In this document: piece after piece, positions 34,997-43,918 of the stretch | Layout: every line of letters begins with the position of its first letter | Position numbering within the stretch: the first letter of the stretch is position 1 | Assembly: GCA_016719225.1 (NCBI GenBank) | Contig: JADKAN010000001.1 | Location: 992,001-1,056,000 of the forward strand | Direction of reading: 5' to 3' | From: Flavobacteriales bacterium | Lineage (GTDB): Bacteria; Bacteroidota; Bacteroidia; Flavobacteriales_F; PHOS-HE28 | DNA: 64,000 nt | Translations under genes and position numbers: made by a program | Notes under the pieces: model-generated | Told to the model about the DNA's origin: nothing | The model's database searches: none | The model's input: the letters and a program-made list of their open reading frames with translations, nothing else

Positions 34997-37501
34997 CTAA
35001 GTTGTTCCCAACGCCTTTCTTTTCAGGTAAAAGGGCACCACCACCTTGATGGCCACGCTCCTGCCCATGTTGTAAATGCCACTACGGCGCGTGCCGTTCA
35101 CCGGGTATTCCTCGAAATACTTCAACCGGCTCATGTTGCTTTGGTAGCCAACATCGGCCAGGTTGCTTCCCAGGACCGTTACCGTGAAAAGCGTTTGCCC
35201 AGCCTTGTTCACGATATCGCCTCCGAAGCCGGCGTCCAATAACGTGTAACCCGGTGTGCGCGTCTCCGTGCCGTAGGCGGACAGGAACCGGTCCTGTGTG
35301 AAGTAGACCTGCATGCCGACTTTGACGAACAAGCGCTTCGCACATCCTTTGCCTTTCGGCATGTCCCACCGGAGCTCGCTGTTCGTATGGACCGGTGGTA
35401 TGAGTGGAAGGTACCTCGTGCTGTCCGTGATGATAGCTCCATCCCCTCCCTTGTTCTCTGTAAAAACAAAAGCGATCGTATTCTCGAAATGCAACCGGTC
35501 CAGCGGATGCGGATGGACATCCACACTGAATTCGCCACCATAAAGCTGCGCGATGGTCTGCCTGAACTTGAAGACCGGATATTCCTGCCCTGCCTGGGTA
35601 AAGAGTGAATCGCCGCCGTTTACGGACGCCAACTTCTCATTGTAGATGTAGTTGCTCACGGTATTATAGAAGACCTCGGCACTGGCCGTTACGTGCGTGC
35701 CATCATAGAACAGACCAAGGTCTTCCTGCAGGTTGAATTCCGGCAAGAGGTTCTCTTCACCCAATTGCTTGAGACCGGTACCGGGATGAACTCCTTGCGC
35801 GGATGTTTCGGAAACGCTTGGCGCCCTATAGCCCCGGCCGAAATTCGCCTTGAGCGTAACTCTTTCATTCATGTTCCATGCAACTCCGGCACTTCCACTG
35901 GCTCCTGAGAAATGATGCGCGTATTTTCCGAATTGTTGCACCACGGCCGTATCCCCAAGGTCCGGACCTGAGGCCATGTCGAATCCGGTGACCGGATCGG
36001 TACGGGTATACATGGCGTCATTGTGATAATTCCGAAGATCATAGCGAACGCCCCCCGATAGGTCCCACTTTCCCCATGTCTTCTTCGTATGCAGGAACGG
36101 TCCGATGTCGAACTGACGGTAACTTGGGATGACCAGGTCAGTGCCTTGGCTGGCATCATTCCCCTGTAACATGCCGTTGATCCCCACGGCGGAAGCCCAA
36201 CCGTTTCGTTCCGCAAAGTGATATTTCAGATCGTAGGTAGCCGTGTTGAGCAAAAGATAAAGCCCCGGTATGGTGGCATGTTCGGGATGATCGAATTCGC
36301 GACGGATGCTGCGCGAGTATCCGAGGTTGGAGGTGAGCCTGCCGTCACCGAGGTTGAAACTGGCTGTGGTGTTAGCACGATAATACTGCACATGTTGGTG
36401 CAAGGCTGCGATGGAATATGAATCGAGATCCGCATCGCTTACGACCTCCCGTTCTTGGCCGTCATCGGAAATAGGGCGGGTGAAGCGGCGGGAAGTGCTG
36501 TCGCGGCTTCCGTCCGGCACTTCCTGAAGGTTGTCGTAAATACCGAGGTTCAACCGGGCGAAACCCCAGGCCCGGTTCACGCCTATGTAGGCACTGAAGT
36601 CCTTCTCATCGTATTTCGTTCCGTAGACGCGGCCATCGTACCGATCGGTGTAGGCGCTGGCGATCTTGGCACTGGAACGGCCGCCGTAGAACACTTTCCC
36701 ATTGTTCCCGTCCAGAGCCACGGATCCAGCAATGCCCTTGTTGTTGGTATCATACGCGACCAGCGCGCTGCCGTTCAATGCACCTGCAGGGACCGGGGCT
36801 CCCGGAAGCAGGTTCACCACACCGGCCAGAGCGCCCGAGCCGTACATTAAACTGGCCGGCCCTTTTATCACTTCCACCCGATCGATCAGGAATTGGTCCA
36901 CTTCCACCCCGTGCTCGTCCCCCCATTGTTGTCCTTCCTGACGCACTCCATCGTAGAGGGTCAGCACGCGGTTGCCGCCCAAACCCCTTATGTAGGGCTT
37001 CGAAATGTTGGGGCCGGTGCTTACTGTGCTCACGCCCGGGACTTTGTTCAAACTCTCGATGATATTGGACGAGGCATTCTCCCGTAGATAGCGCCTGCTC
37101 ACCATGGCAATGGGAACGGGGTCACGTTTCATTTCCGTTGCCTTCGCACTTCCGGTAACCACTACGTCCTGCATTTCCGTTACGGAAGTGGACAGCGTGA
37201 AGTCCCTTGTTGTCGTCGTAGAAAGATCGATGGTTCCCGTGAACGTTGCATACCCCATCATGCTCACCTTCACCAGAGCACTCGTAGTGGGGAGGTTCTG
37301 GATGGTGTACTTCCCGTCGATATCGGTCACACTTCCTGTGTGCAGATCAGGGAAGTACACCTCCGCACCGGGAAGTCCTTCTCCGGAACCTTTGTCGATG
37401 ACCTTACCTGAAAGGGCCGTCTTTCCAGTGGGTCCGGTCGCAAATGCGAGCATCGGGATGATCAGCAGAATGATGAATGCTGACCTTAAAACCTGTTTCA
37501 T
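34997..37501 (-). CDS. TonB-dependent outer-membrane receptor with CarboxypepD-reg domain
   Basis: An 834-residue receptor from the ATG at 37499-37501 (MKQVLRSAFIILLIIPMLAF signal peptide); further in-frame upstream sequence lacks such a start. After the signal comes a carboxypeptidase-regulatory-like domain (GKVIDKGSGEGLPGAEVYFP, about 30-115), the plug (VVVTGSAKATEMKRDPVPIAM to VVNLLPGAP, about 115-245) and a 22-strand-type barrel with an aromatic or hydrophobic end. The plug segment GQQWGDEHGVEVDQF, with clustered Asp, Glu and His, resembles plugs of zinc- or other metal-uptake receptors as I recall them. A small His/Cys-rich exported protein is encoded just upstream on the same strand, in keeping with metal transport. 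The substrate is an inference. Confidence 0.92.
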   Translation of the reverse strand: MKQVLRSAFIILLIIPMLAFATGPTGKTALSGKVIDKGSGEGLPGAEVYFPDLHTGSVTDIDGKYTIQNLPTTSALVKVSMMGYATFTGTIDLSTTTTRDFTLSTSVTEMQDVVVTGSAKATEMKRDPVPIAMVSRRYLRENASSNIIESLNKVPGVSTVSTGPNISKPYIRGLGGNRVLTLYDGVRQEGQQWGDEHGVEVDQFLIDRVEVIKGPASLMYGSGALAGVVNLLPGAPVPAGALNGSALVAYDTNNKGIAGSVALDGNNGKVFYGGRSSAKIASAYTDRYDGRVYGTKYDEKDFSAYIGVNRAWGFARLNLGIYDNLQEVPDGSRDSTSRRFTRPISDDGQEREVVSDADLDSYSIAALHQHVQYYRANTTASFNLGDGRLTSNLGYSRSIRREFDHPEHATIPGLYLLLNTATYDLKYHFAERNGWASAVGINGMLQGNDASQGTDLVIPSYRQFDIGPFLHTKKTWGKWDLSGGVRYDLRNYHNDAMYTRTDPVTGFDMASGPDLGDTAVVQQFGKYAHHFSGASGSAGVAWNMNERVTLKANFGRGYRAPSVSETSAQGVHPGTGLKQLGEENLLPEFNLQEDLGLFYDGTHVTASAEVFYNTVSNYIYNEKLASVNGGDSLFTQAGQEYPVFKFRQTIAQLYGGEFSVDVHPHPLDRLHFENTIAFVFTENKGGDGAIITDSTRYLPLIPPVHTNSELRWDMPKGKGCAKRLFVKVGMQVYFTQDRFLSAYGTETRTPGYTLLDAGFGGDIVNKAGQTLFTVTVLGSNLADVGYQSNMSRLKYFEEYPVNGTRRSGIYNMGRSVAIKVVVPFYLKRKALGTT

Positions 37502-37689
37502 GCCGAATTGGATCTTTTCCCCGTTCTGTTCGAAGTGGGTTATGCGCAGCTCCAATGGCGTGGACCGCTGACAAACCAAACTTCGACGTTAGGGCCGGTG
37601 TTGGAGATGCTTAACAATGTTGCAAACGACCGGAAATTTCCAGTCCGTCGGTCCGAAGACCGATGCGGGCAGAACGTTGCCTGCTCCGT

Positions 37690-38004
37690 TCAAGCCCGCA
37701 ACGGTGGACCACGCAGATGAAGAGCATCCGCTTCCGGTACCAACACCGACAGTATGCTGGCCGGAAGACATTCACCGAACACCGCGATATAAACGGCAAG
37801 GTCGAGTGGAATGCTGCTTACGCAAATAGGCACCGGCGCCTCGCAGATAGCACAATGGGAATCAGTATGCACCACGGAGAGAGCGTGGTCCACCTGATCG
37901 AAAAGGCGTTCGTCGCAATGATGGAAAAGTGCGCGCGGCAAGGATGTGAACAGTACGATGGCCAGCAAAAAGCCTGCGGGCATGCGTCTGCGTAACCGTT
38001 GCAT
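37690..38004 (-). CDS. small exported His/Cys-rich protein upstream of the TonB receptor
   Basis: A 104-residue protein with a basic, hydrophobic signal-like N-terminus (RRRMPAGFLLAIVLFTSLP). The mature part has FHHCDERLFDQVDHAL, VVHTDSHCAICEAPVPICV: four Cys and five His in about 45 residues, a spacing fit for metal binding. A hydrophobic stretch (LAVYIAVFGECLPASILSVLV) follows. It precedes the TonB receptor gene in the same direction by about 190 bases. Small proteins of this look occur before TonB receptors in other Bacteroidota, as I recall. A role in metal binding or sensing is a guess. Confidence 0.65.
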   Translation of the reverse strand: MQRLRRRMPAGFLLAIVLFTSLPRALFHHCDERLFDQVDHALSVVHTDSHCAICEAPVPICVSSIPLDLAVYIAVFGECLPASILSVLVPEADALHLRGPPLRA

Positions 38005-38102
38005 GGGTGCAAAGGTAAAGTCCTATCCGGAGCAGAACTCCTTACGGGCCACCATATCCACTTATAACGGAGGAAAGCGCGAAATTCGCCGCAATGGGAA
38101 CG

Positions 38103-39083
38103 ATGGATCGGATCAAACACATCGGCGTATTCACCTCCGGAGGTGATGCACCTGGCATGAACGCCGCCATAAGGGCAGTAGTGCGTACAGCACACTTTTA
38201 TGGCCTGCAGGTCAGTGGTATTCTGGAAGGCTACAACGGTCTCGTACAAAATAACATCAGGCCGCTTGGTACGCGAGATGTGAGCAACATCATCCAACGT
38301 GGTGGCACCATCCTGCGTTCCGCACGGAGCAAAGAATTCATGACGGTTGAAGGACGTTGCGCAGCGAAGAGGACCATGGATCTGCACGGTATTGATGCGC
38401 TGATCGCCATAGGGGGGGATGGCACCTTCCGCGGTGCGCAGGCTTTCATGGTCGAACATGGCGTTCGCATGGTCGGTATCACCGGAACCATCGACAATGA
38501 CATGGGCGGAACGGACACGACCATCGGTTTCGACACGGCCACCAATACGGCCATGGAACTGGTGGACCGGATCAGGGATACGGCTTCCTCGCACGACCGC
38601 TTGTTCTTCGTGGAAGTAATGGGGCGCAGTTCGGGCGCGATAGCGATGTACTGCGGCATTGCTGCCGGTGCCGAGTTCGTAATGGTCCCAGAGCGTAAGC
38701 AAGGGATCGAGGAACTGATATCGGCCCTGGAGCGGACCGAGAAGAGCAAGTCCTCAGTGATCGTGATCGTGGCCGAAGGCGATGAGGAAGGCGGAGCTTA
38801 CGAGGTTGCCAGAAAGGTGAAGGAACGCTATGCACATTACGAGACACGCGTCAGCGTCCTGGGCCATGTACAGCGCGGGGGCAACCCCACGGTGGCCGAC
38901 CGCATGCTGGCCAGTCGCTCAGGTGTTGCGGCCGTTGAAGCCCTTTTGGCCGGCCAAGCAGGTGTGATGGTGGGGCAAGTGAATGGGCGGATGGTACTCA
39001 CTTCATTTTCAGAGGTCCTTTCAGGGACCAGCCCGCGTAACCACGCAGAACTTGACCGGATCTTGGCGATCTTGTCAACGTAA
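38103..39083 (+). CDS. pfkA: 6-phosphofructokinase
   Basis: A 326-residue ATP-type phosphofructokinase. The start MDRIKHIGVFTSGGDAPGMNA gives the normal N-terminus; another in-frame ATG lies nine bases upstream. GGDGTFRG binds ATP, GTIDNDMGGTDTT holds the catalytic Asp, and MGRSSGAIAMYCGIAAGAE and GHVQRGGNPTVADRMLA are conserved substrate and effector segments. It commits fructose 6-phosphate to glycolysis; the aldolase at 23672 takes the next step. Confidence 0.97.
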   Translation: MDRIKHIGVFTSGGDAPGMNAAIRAVVRTAHFYGLQVSGILEGYNGLVQNNIRPLGTRDVSNIIQRGGTILRSARSKEFMTVEGRCAAKRTMDLHGIDALIAIGGDGTFRGAQAFMVEHGVRMVGITGTIDNDMGGTDTTIGFDTATNTAMELVDRIRDTASSHDRLFFVEVMGRSSGAIAMYCGIAAGAEFVMVPERKQGIEELISALERTEKSKSSVIVIVAEGDEEGGAYEVARKVKERYAHYETRVSVLGHVQRGGNPTVADRMLASRSGVAAVEALLAGQAGVMVGQVNGRMVLTSFSEVLSGTSPRNHAELDRILAILST

Positions 39084-39112
39084 GAGCAACGGGACCACCG
39101 GAAAAGCGCTCT

Positions 39113-42100
39113 TTACAGCTTTACGAAGCGTACCCTGGCGATCGCGCGTCCATCCGTGCCCAGTGCAAAGACCACGTAGGTGCCGGAAGCCATGGAACTG
39201 ACGTCCACCTGCTGTTGGTAATGCATTTCCAAGACCAACCTTCCGGATGGATCGAAGAATCGCAGTTGCACCGGTTGTCCGACATCGCAGCGCACAACCA
39301 CGTGTTCACGCGCGGGATTTGGCCAGATAGCCATGCCTTGTCCTTCCATGGGTACTTCTTCAAGCCCAGTGGCACCCAGTTCACATGCGTCGCCGATGCC
39401 GTTGTTGTTCAGGTCCGCTTGGTCCTCATTCGCGAGCCATACACAGTTGTCGCAAGCATCCCCCACTCCATCCGAATCAAAGTCGGCTTGGTTCGGGTTG
39501 AATGCCGTGCTACAATTATCCTCGCACGGGATCAGGCCGTCGTTGTCCTCATCGGCATTGGGCACAACCCCGGTTTGGCCGCCAGCACAGATCCCACAAT
39601 CATCCAGTGATGCGTTACCTCCGGGAATGCCTGCGCAATCAGGTGCCAGGATCGGCACACGTATAGGGTACGACATGCTGCCTTGGCAAAGGCAATCTTC
39701 GCTAAACACATCATTTGTCGTTGCTTGGTTGCCATCATCGCAAGCACTTCCCGGATGGACTGTTCCGCCTGGAATACCGTTACAGTCGATGAACTGACCC
39801 ACGCAGTTGCAGTTCGCATTCCAATGGTCGTTGCCCGTAGCGGGGTCATTGTCGTTGCAGGCCGAGCCCGGCATCGCTGGGCCGTTCGGTACACCTTGGC
39901 AGTCCATCATTGGCGGGATGATCCCCATGCAAGCGCAATCCGCACCGTACACGTCGTTGATGGTGGCCGCGTTACCATCGTTACAAGCAGTCCCGGGAAG
40001 GCTTATACCTCCAGGAACACCGTTACAGTCGATCAGTTGGCCCACGCAATTGCAATTGGCGTTCCAGCGGTCGTTCCCCGTTGCGGGGTCATTGTCGTTG
40101 CAGGCAGAGCCAGGCATGGCGGGACCGTTCGGCACGCCTTGGCAATCCACCGGAGGCGGAATGGTTCCAACGCATTGGCAGTTACTGTTCAGCACGTCAT
40201 TGATGGTCGCCGCATTGCCGTCATTGCAGGGAGAACCGATCTGCCCAGGAACGTTAGGGCAGTTGTCCTGGCTGTTGCAGATACCGTCCCCATCATTATC
40301 CGGTGCCGGGCTGCCTACGCATTGGCAGTTCGCGTTCAGCACATCGTTGATCGTGCACGGGTTCCCGTCATTGCAGGACGAGCCGATCTGGCCCGGAACG
40401 TTGGGGCAGTTGTCCTGCGCGTTACAAATGCCGTCCCCATCACTGTCCGGGCTGGGGGTACCCTCACAGACGCAGTTGTTGTTCAGCACGTCGTTCAGCG
40501 TGCAGGCATTGCCATCATTGCAGGGCGTGCCTGGCATAGCCGGTCCGTTGGGAACACTGTTGCAATCCAAGGTGACAGGTACTGTGCCTGCACAGGTGCA
40601 GTTCGCGGTGAACACATCGTTTATCGTGCCCGCATTTCCGTCATCGCAAGCCGTGCCCGGTAATGCGGCTCCGTTCGGTACCCCATTGCAATCAAGTGGT
40701 TCACCAACGCAGTTGCAGTTCGCATTCCAGTGGTCATTGCCAGTAGCGGGGTTGTAGTCGTTGCAAGCGGTACCCGGCATTGCCGGGCCGTTAGTGACAC
40801 CTTGGCAATCCACCGGCGGCGGTATCGTGCCGACGCATTGGCAGTTACTGCTCAGCACATCATTGATGGTGGCGGAATTGCCATCATCGCATGGTGAGCC
40901 GATCTGGCCGGGAACGTTGGGGCAATTGTCCTGACTGTTACAGATGCCATCCCCATCACTGTCGGGTGCCGGGGTACCGACGCATTGGCAATTCGCATTC
41001 AACACATCGTTGATGGTACAAGGATTTCCATCGTTGCATGGCGAGCCTATCTGGCCCGGAACGTTAGGGCAGTTGTCCTGACTGTTGCAGATACCATCAC
41101 CATCGTTATCCGGTGCGGGCGTTCCAGCGCATTGGCAGTTGGACTGAAGCACATCATTGAGGGTGCAGGGGTTGCCGTCGTTGCACGGAGTGCCCGGCAT
41201 CGCGGGTCCGTTCGGAACGCTGTTGCAGTCGAGCGTCACAGCTGTACCAACACACTGGCAATTGGCATTGAGCACGTCATTGATCGTGTTCGCGTTGCCA
41301 TCGTTGCAGGGGGAACCGATCTGGCCCGGAACGTTGGGACAATTATCCTGGCTGTTGCAAACACCATCGCCGTCGCTGTCCGGTGCGGGCGTTCCAGCGC
41401 ATTGACAGTTGGATTGGAGTACATCGTTGATGGTGCAGGGATTGCCGTCGTTGCATGGAGTGCCCGGCATAGCGGGTCCGTTCGGGACGCCGTTGCAATC
41501 AATGTTCACAGGACTGCCAACACACTGGCAATTTGCGTTCAACACATCGTTCACTGTGTTGGCATTCCCGTCGTTACAAGGAGACCCGATCTGGCCCGGA
41601 ACGTTCGGGCAATTGTCCAAGCTATTGCAAATGCCATCACCGTCATTGTCCGGACTTTGTGCACCGACACATTGGCAACTGGCGTTGTATACATCGTTAA
41701 CAGTGCAAGGATCGCCATCGTTGCAGGAAGAACCCGGGACAGCACTTCCGCCTATCACGCCGTTGCAATCGGCAATGGCCGTACCGGCGCTGATGGCCTG
41801 TACGCCAAGGGACAGATCGTAATAGGTGCCCGTGTTGGAGGTTTGAAGCTTCACCGCACGAAGCATATACCGCTTGCCTGCCACGAATGGCACTGCCGGA
41901 TCGGAATAGCTGGTCTGCGTCACGACATTGGTAGTCAGCCGGTTCAGGTTACCGTTCGCCTGGATCTCATAAATGTGGTAGCCGTCGACCGCGCCCAACG
42001 CTGCTGTCCAAGAGAAACCGGTGACACCGCCTGAATTGACCGCTTGGAAGTTGGAAGGCCGCGGAACCACCGTCATCCTTAGAGAAGGGTCGCCTATGAG

Positions 42101-43498
42101 GGCCAAGTGTACCCGGTTGTAGGGTGATCCCTGCCAGCCACCGTTCTGCGGGGAATACAGGCTCACATTGTTCATTGTGAGCCGGGTGCTATACCCGATG
42201 TTGTCACCCATGCCCATGTTCTGGAACCACCAGTTGGGAATGCCCGACCATACGCACGTGAGTGCATTGCCGCTTGCCACGATGGATTTCATGAACCCAT
42301 TGGTCATGTCCCAATCGCCGAAATAGCTACCGAAGGTCATGTTGAAGATGCCCCCGTTCGCGATCGCGGCATAATCGTCAGAATTGCCGACGTTGTAGGC
42401 GCTGACCCAAGTACCGCCGCCACTAGCATAGGTCCAGAGGTAGCTCTGGTTGTTCACCAAGGTGTAGAAAGGTGCACCATAAGCATTGGCGTTGGTGGTG
42501 TTACTTGCTCCTACCAACGCAGTAACGTTGCGGTAACCCGACCCGCCCACAGGATTGGCGAGGTCCTGGAAATTATCGAACACAATTCCGCGCCGAAGGG
42601 GCACTAGCTGGCGCACTTTGTAGTTGTGCGCCTTGTTCAGGTATGCCCGCGTAAGCTCAAGTTCGCTCAAGGGGAAAGCATACCAAGGAGTGCCGATATT
42701 ATAGAAGTCGATCCGGCCAACTTGGAGTTCGATATCACTTGGGTAGTCACTTTGATCGAAGCGGCCATCCCCCGGCGTGTTGTAGTTGCGGTCCAACTGG
42801 GCGCTCGTGGTGTTCACGGTATTATCGGTCCAAATACCATCCATGTCGCCGTAGTAGCCATCGGCCGGCCATGCTCCTTTGTGGTCCGAATGACCGTCCG
42901 GATTCAAGTGCCCGGAATAAGGAATGGGCACGTGGCCCACGATGTAGACGGCTTTCACCCGTGTAGGGTCGGCATTGTAATCGGTTTTGATGATGGAGCG
43001 GATGCTGGGTACGGACGTGCTGCGCAACACATCGTGGCGGATAACCGTCCAGCCGTCGTTCTCCAGGTCGGTCTGCAGTTGTACCAGTTCGGTGGTAAGT
43101 CCGTTCTTGATGTCATTGTCCACCAAGAGCACCATTTTGCCCCTGTTCTCCACTGCGGTCAGTTCGATGCCTGATGCCACATATCCCGTGCCCGTATTGC
43201 CTGCGGTGCGCACCACCTTATACTCGTAGTAGGTGTTCGTACTCACATTGTTGTCCGCGAACTGATTCACGTTCCCAGCTACGCTACCTATGCTTGTGCC
43301 CCATGTCTGGACATCCTTCAGCTTTCTGTAGATGGTGTAGTTAGTGGCACCCGTGTATGGTTCCCACGAAAGTGTGATGCGGGCCGGGTTCTTCTGTACT
43401 ACGGCGGCAAGTTGCACGGCATCGCGCTGGGAATAGGACTGGCCATTCACCACCGCGAAAGCGAGGAGAAAGGAAAGAAGTGAGATGCAACGCTGCAT
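39113..43498 (-). CDS. large T9SS-secreted protein: gingipain-like (C25) fold plus Cys-rich repeat stalk
   Basis: A 1461-residue protein with signal peptide (CISLLSFLLAFAVVNGQ), an N-terminal fibronectin III-like domain (ARITLSWEPYTGATNYTIYR, about 33-115), then a C25 gingipain-like region (about 130-480): VKAVYIVGHVPIPYSG and ADGYYGDMDG match the first part of that fold. Where active members have a G-H-G motif and a Cys-containing strand, this one reads TYASGGGTW and FNMTFGSYFGDWD, so both catalytic positions appear to be Gly. A second fibronectin-like domain (about 485-575), 16 Cys-rich repeats with six calcium-type DxDGDG segments (about 574-1273), two thrombospondin type 3-like units and a T9SS type A tail (IWPNPAREHVVV to RFVKL) follow. 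It is probably a surface structural or binding protein. Confidence 0.88.
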   Translation of the reverse strand: MQRCISLLSFLLAFAVVNGQSYSQRDAVQLAAVVQKNPARITLSWEPYTGATNYTIYRKLKDVQTWGTSIGSVAGNVNQFADNNVSTNTYYEYKVVRTAGNTGTGYVASGIELTAVENRGKMVLLVDNDIKNGLTTELVQLQTDLENDGWTVIRHDVLRSTSVPSIRSIIKTDYNADPTRVKAVYIVGHVPIPYSGHLNPDGHSDHKGAWPADGYYGDMDGIWTDNTVNTTSAQLDRNYNTPGDGRFDQSDYPSDIELQVGRIDFYNIGTPWYAFPLSELELTRAYLNKAHNYKVRQLVPLRRGIVFDNFQDLANPVGGSGYRNVTALVGASNTTNANAYGAPFYTLVNNQSYLWTYASGGGTWVSAYNVGNSDDYAAIANGGIFNMTFGSYFGDWDMTNGFMKSIVASGNALTCVWSGIPNWWFQNMGMGDNIGYSTRLTMNNVSLYSPQNGGWQGSPYNRVHLALIGDPSLRMTVVPRPSNFQAVNSGGVTGFSWTAALGAVDGYHIYEIQANGNLNRLTTNVVTQTSYSDPAVPFVAGKRYMLRAVKLQTSNTGTYYDLSLGVQAISAGTAIADCNGVIGGSAVPGSSCNDGDPCTVNDVYNASCQCVGAQSPDNDGDGICNSLDNCPNVPGQIGSPCNDGNANTVNDVLNANCQCVGSPVNIDCNGVPNGPAMPGTPCNDGNPCTINDVLQSNCQCAGTPAPDSDGDGVCNSQDNCPNVPGQIGSPCNDGNANTINDVLNANCQCVGTAVTLDCNSVPNGPAMPGTPCNDGNPCTLNDVLQSNCQCAGTPAPDNDGDGICNSQDNCPNVPGQIGSPCNDGNPCTINDVLNANCQCVGTPAPDSDGDGICNSQDNCPNVPGQIGSPCDDGNSATINDVLSSNCQCVGTIPPPVDCQGVTNGPAMPGTACNDYNPATGNDHWNANCNCVGEPLDCNGVPNGAALPGTACDDGNAGTINDVFTANCTCAGTVPVTLDCNSVPNGPAMPGTPCNDGNACTLNDVLNNNCVCEGTPSPDSDGDGICNAQDNCPNVPGQIGSSCNDGNPCTINDVLNANCQCVGSPAPDNDGDGICNSQDNCPNVPGQIGSPCNDGNAATINDVLNSNCQCVGTIPPPVDCQGVPNGPAMPGSACNDNDPATGNDRWNANCNCVGQLIDCNGVPGGISLPGTACNDGNAATINDVYGADCACMGIIPPMMDCQGVPNGPAMPGSACNDNDPATGNDHWNANCNCVGQFIDCNGIPGGTVHPGSACDDGNQATTNDVFSEDCLCQGSMSYPIRVPILAPDCAGIPGGNASLDDCGICAGGQTGVVPNADEDNDGLIPCEDNCSTAFNPNQADFDSDGVGDACDNCVWLANEDQADLNNNGIGDACELGATGLEEVPMEGQGMAIWPNPAREHVVVRCDVGQPVQLRFFDPSGRLVLEMHYQQQVDVSSMASGTYVVFALGTDGRAIARVRFVKL
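39678..41775 (-). repeat. tandem repeat array inside the T9SS protein gene (16 units)
   Basis: Sixteen copies of a unit of the form C-N-D-G-N-x-x-T-x-N-D-V-x-x-x-x-C-x-C-x-G are encoded. Six are followed by a PDxDGDGxCNxxDNCPNVPGQIG-type linker with a calcium-loop look; others are preceded by DCNGVPNGPAMPG. Repeats also match at DNA level (for example GAACGTTxGGGCAxTTGTCCT recurs), so copy number could vary by recombination or slippage. Confidence 0.85.
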
Positions 43499-43815
43499 GG
43501 GGAGCTCGTCTTACACTTTGCAACGGGTAGTGCAAGCGTGCAAAGCGACCTCGTATACCGATAGAGCAGCATAGAAGGTTACATCCTTTATCAATGATCC
43601 GACGAAACGCCCCCTTTAATGGTCGAACGCTTCCTGACGCCGATGAACTCAATTCAGCGGGGAATAGGGCGGGCGCCAATAGCTATGCAATACCAACCTT
43701 CATGGCGAACTGGTCCATGGTGGGCCCAGAAATGAAAGGCGTATATGCTACTTCCACTGACTTAAGGCAACCTCAAAGAAGTCCGAATTGCGTTCATAAC
43801 CCGTATCATCCATGA

Positions 43816-43835
43816 CCTGAATTCTCCAATTCAGG
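43816..43835. promoter_or_regulatory. perfect inverted repeat upstream of the synthetase operon
   Basis: CCTGAATT-CTCC-AATTCAGG has an 8-base perfect stem and a 4-base loop. It lies about 54 bases before the TAAATTCG box. Without a T-run it looks more like a regulator site or RNA hairpin than a terminator. Confidence 0.4.
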
Positions 43836-43888
43836 GAATCCCGGTCCATTTTCCAACCTTCATCAGGATTTTCCGTTGAATAGGGGCG

Positions 43889-43896
43889 TAAATTCG
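43889..43896 (+). promoter_or_regulatory. candidate -7 promoter box (TAAATTCG) for the hybrid synthetase operon
   Basis: TAAATTCG lies 22 bases before the start codon and fits the TAnnTTCG variant of this window. A TTG occurs at 43876-43878, too near to be the -33 element; none is seen at the proper distance, which suggests an activator may be needed. Confidence 0.4.
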
Positions 43897-43918
43897 TCGC
43901 ATCCTATAAACGCATTTC

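Larger units (their letters stand above)
43499..43918. other. 420-base divergent intergenic region before the biosynthetic cluster
   Basis: This gap separates the T9SS protein gene (minus) from the hybrid synthetase gene (plus). No convincing gene is seen; one 73-codon plus-strand reading frame (43594-43815) has no recognisable features. The region holds an 8-base perfect hairpin (43816-43835), two sequences of the form TCAGG...TTTCCG or TCAGGGAATCCCGG (43832-43847 and 43864-43876) and a TAAATTCG promoter-like box. It is the longest non-coding stretch in the window and the likely control region of the cluster. Confidence 0.6.

Noticed and set aside
34997..37501. Receptor linked to purine genes as an operon
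   Set aside because: The TonB receptor is convergent with purK-purE, so they cannot be co-transcribed.
39683..42034. Three antisense frames of 316-349 codons opposite the Cys-rich repeat array
   Set aside because: They repeat with the same period as the sense repeats and carry no start signals or domains; they are shadows of the repeat structure.
43594..43815. A 73-codon plus-strand frame before the biosynthetic operon
   Set aside because: Its composition is unlike neighbouring genes, and it has no promoter or family features; treated as intergenic.
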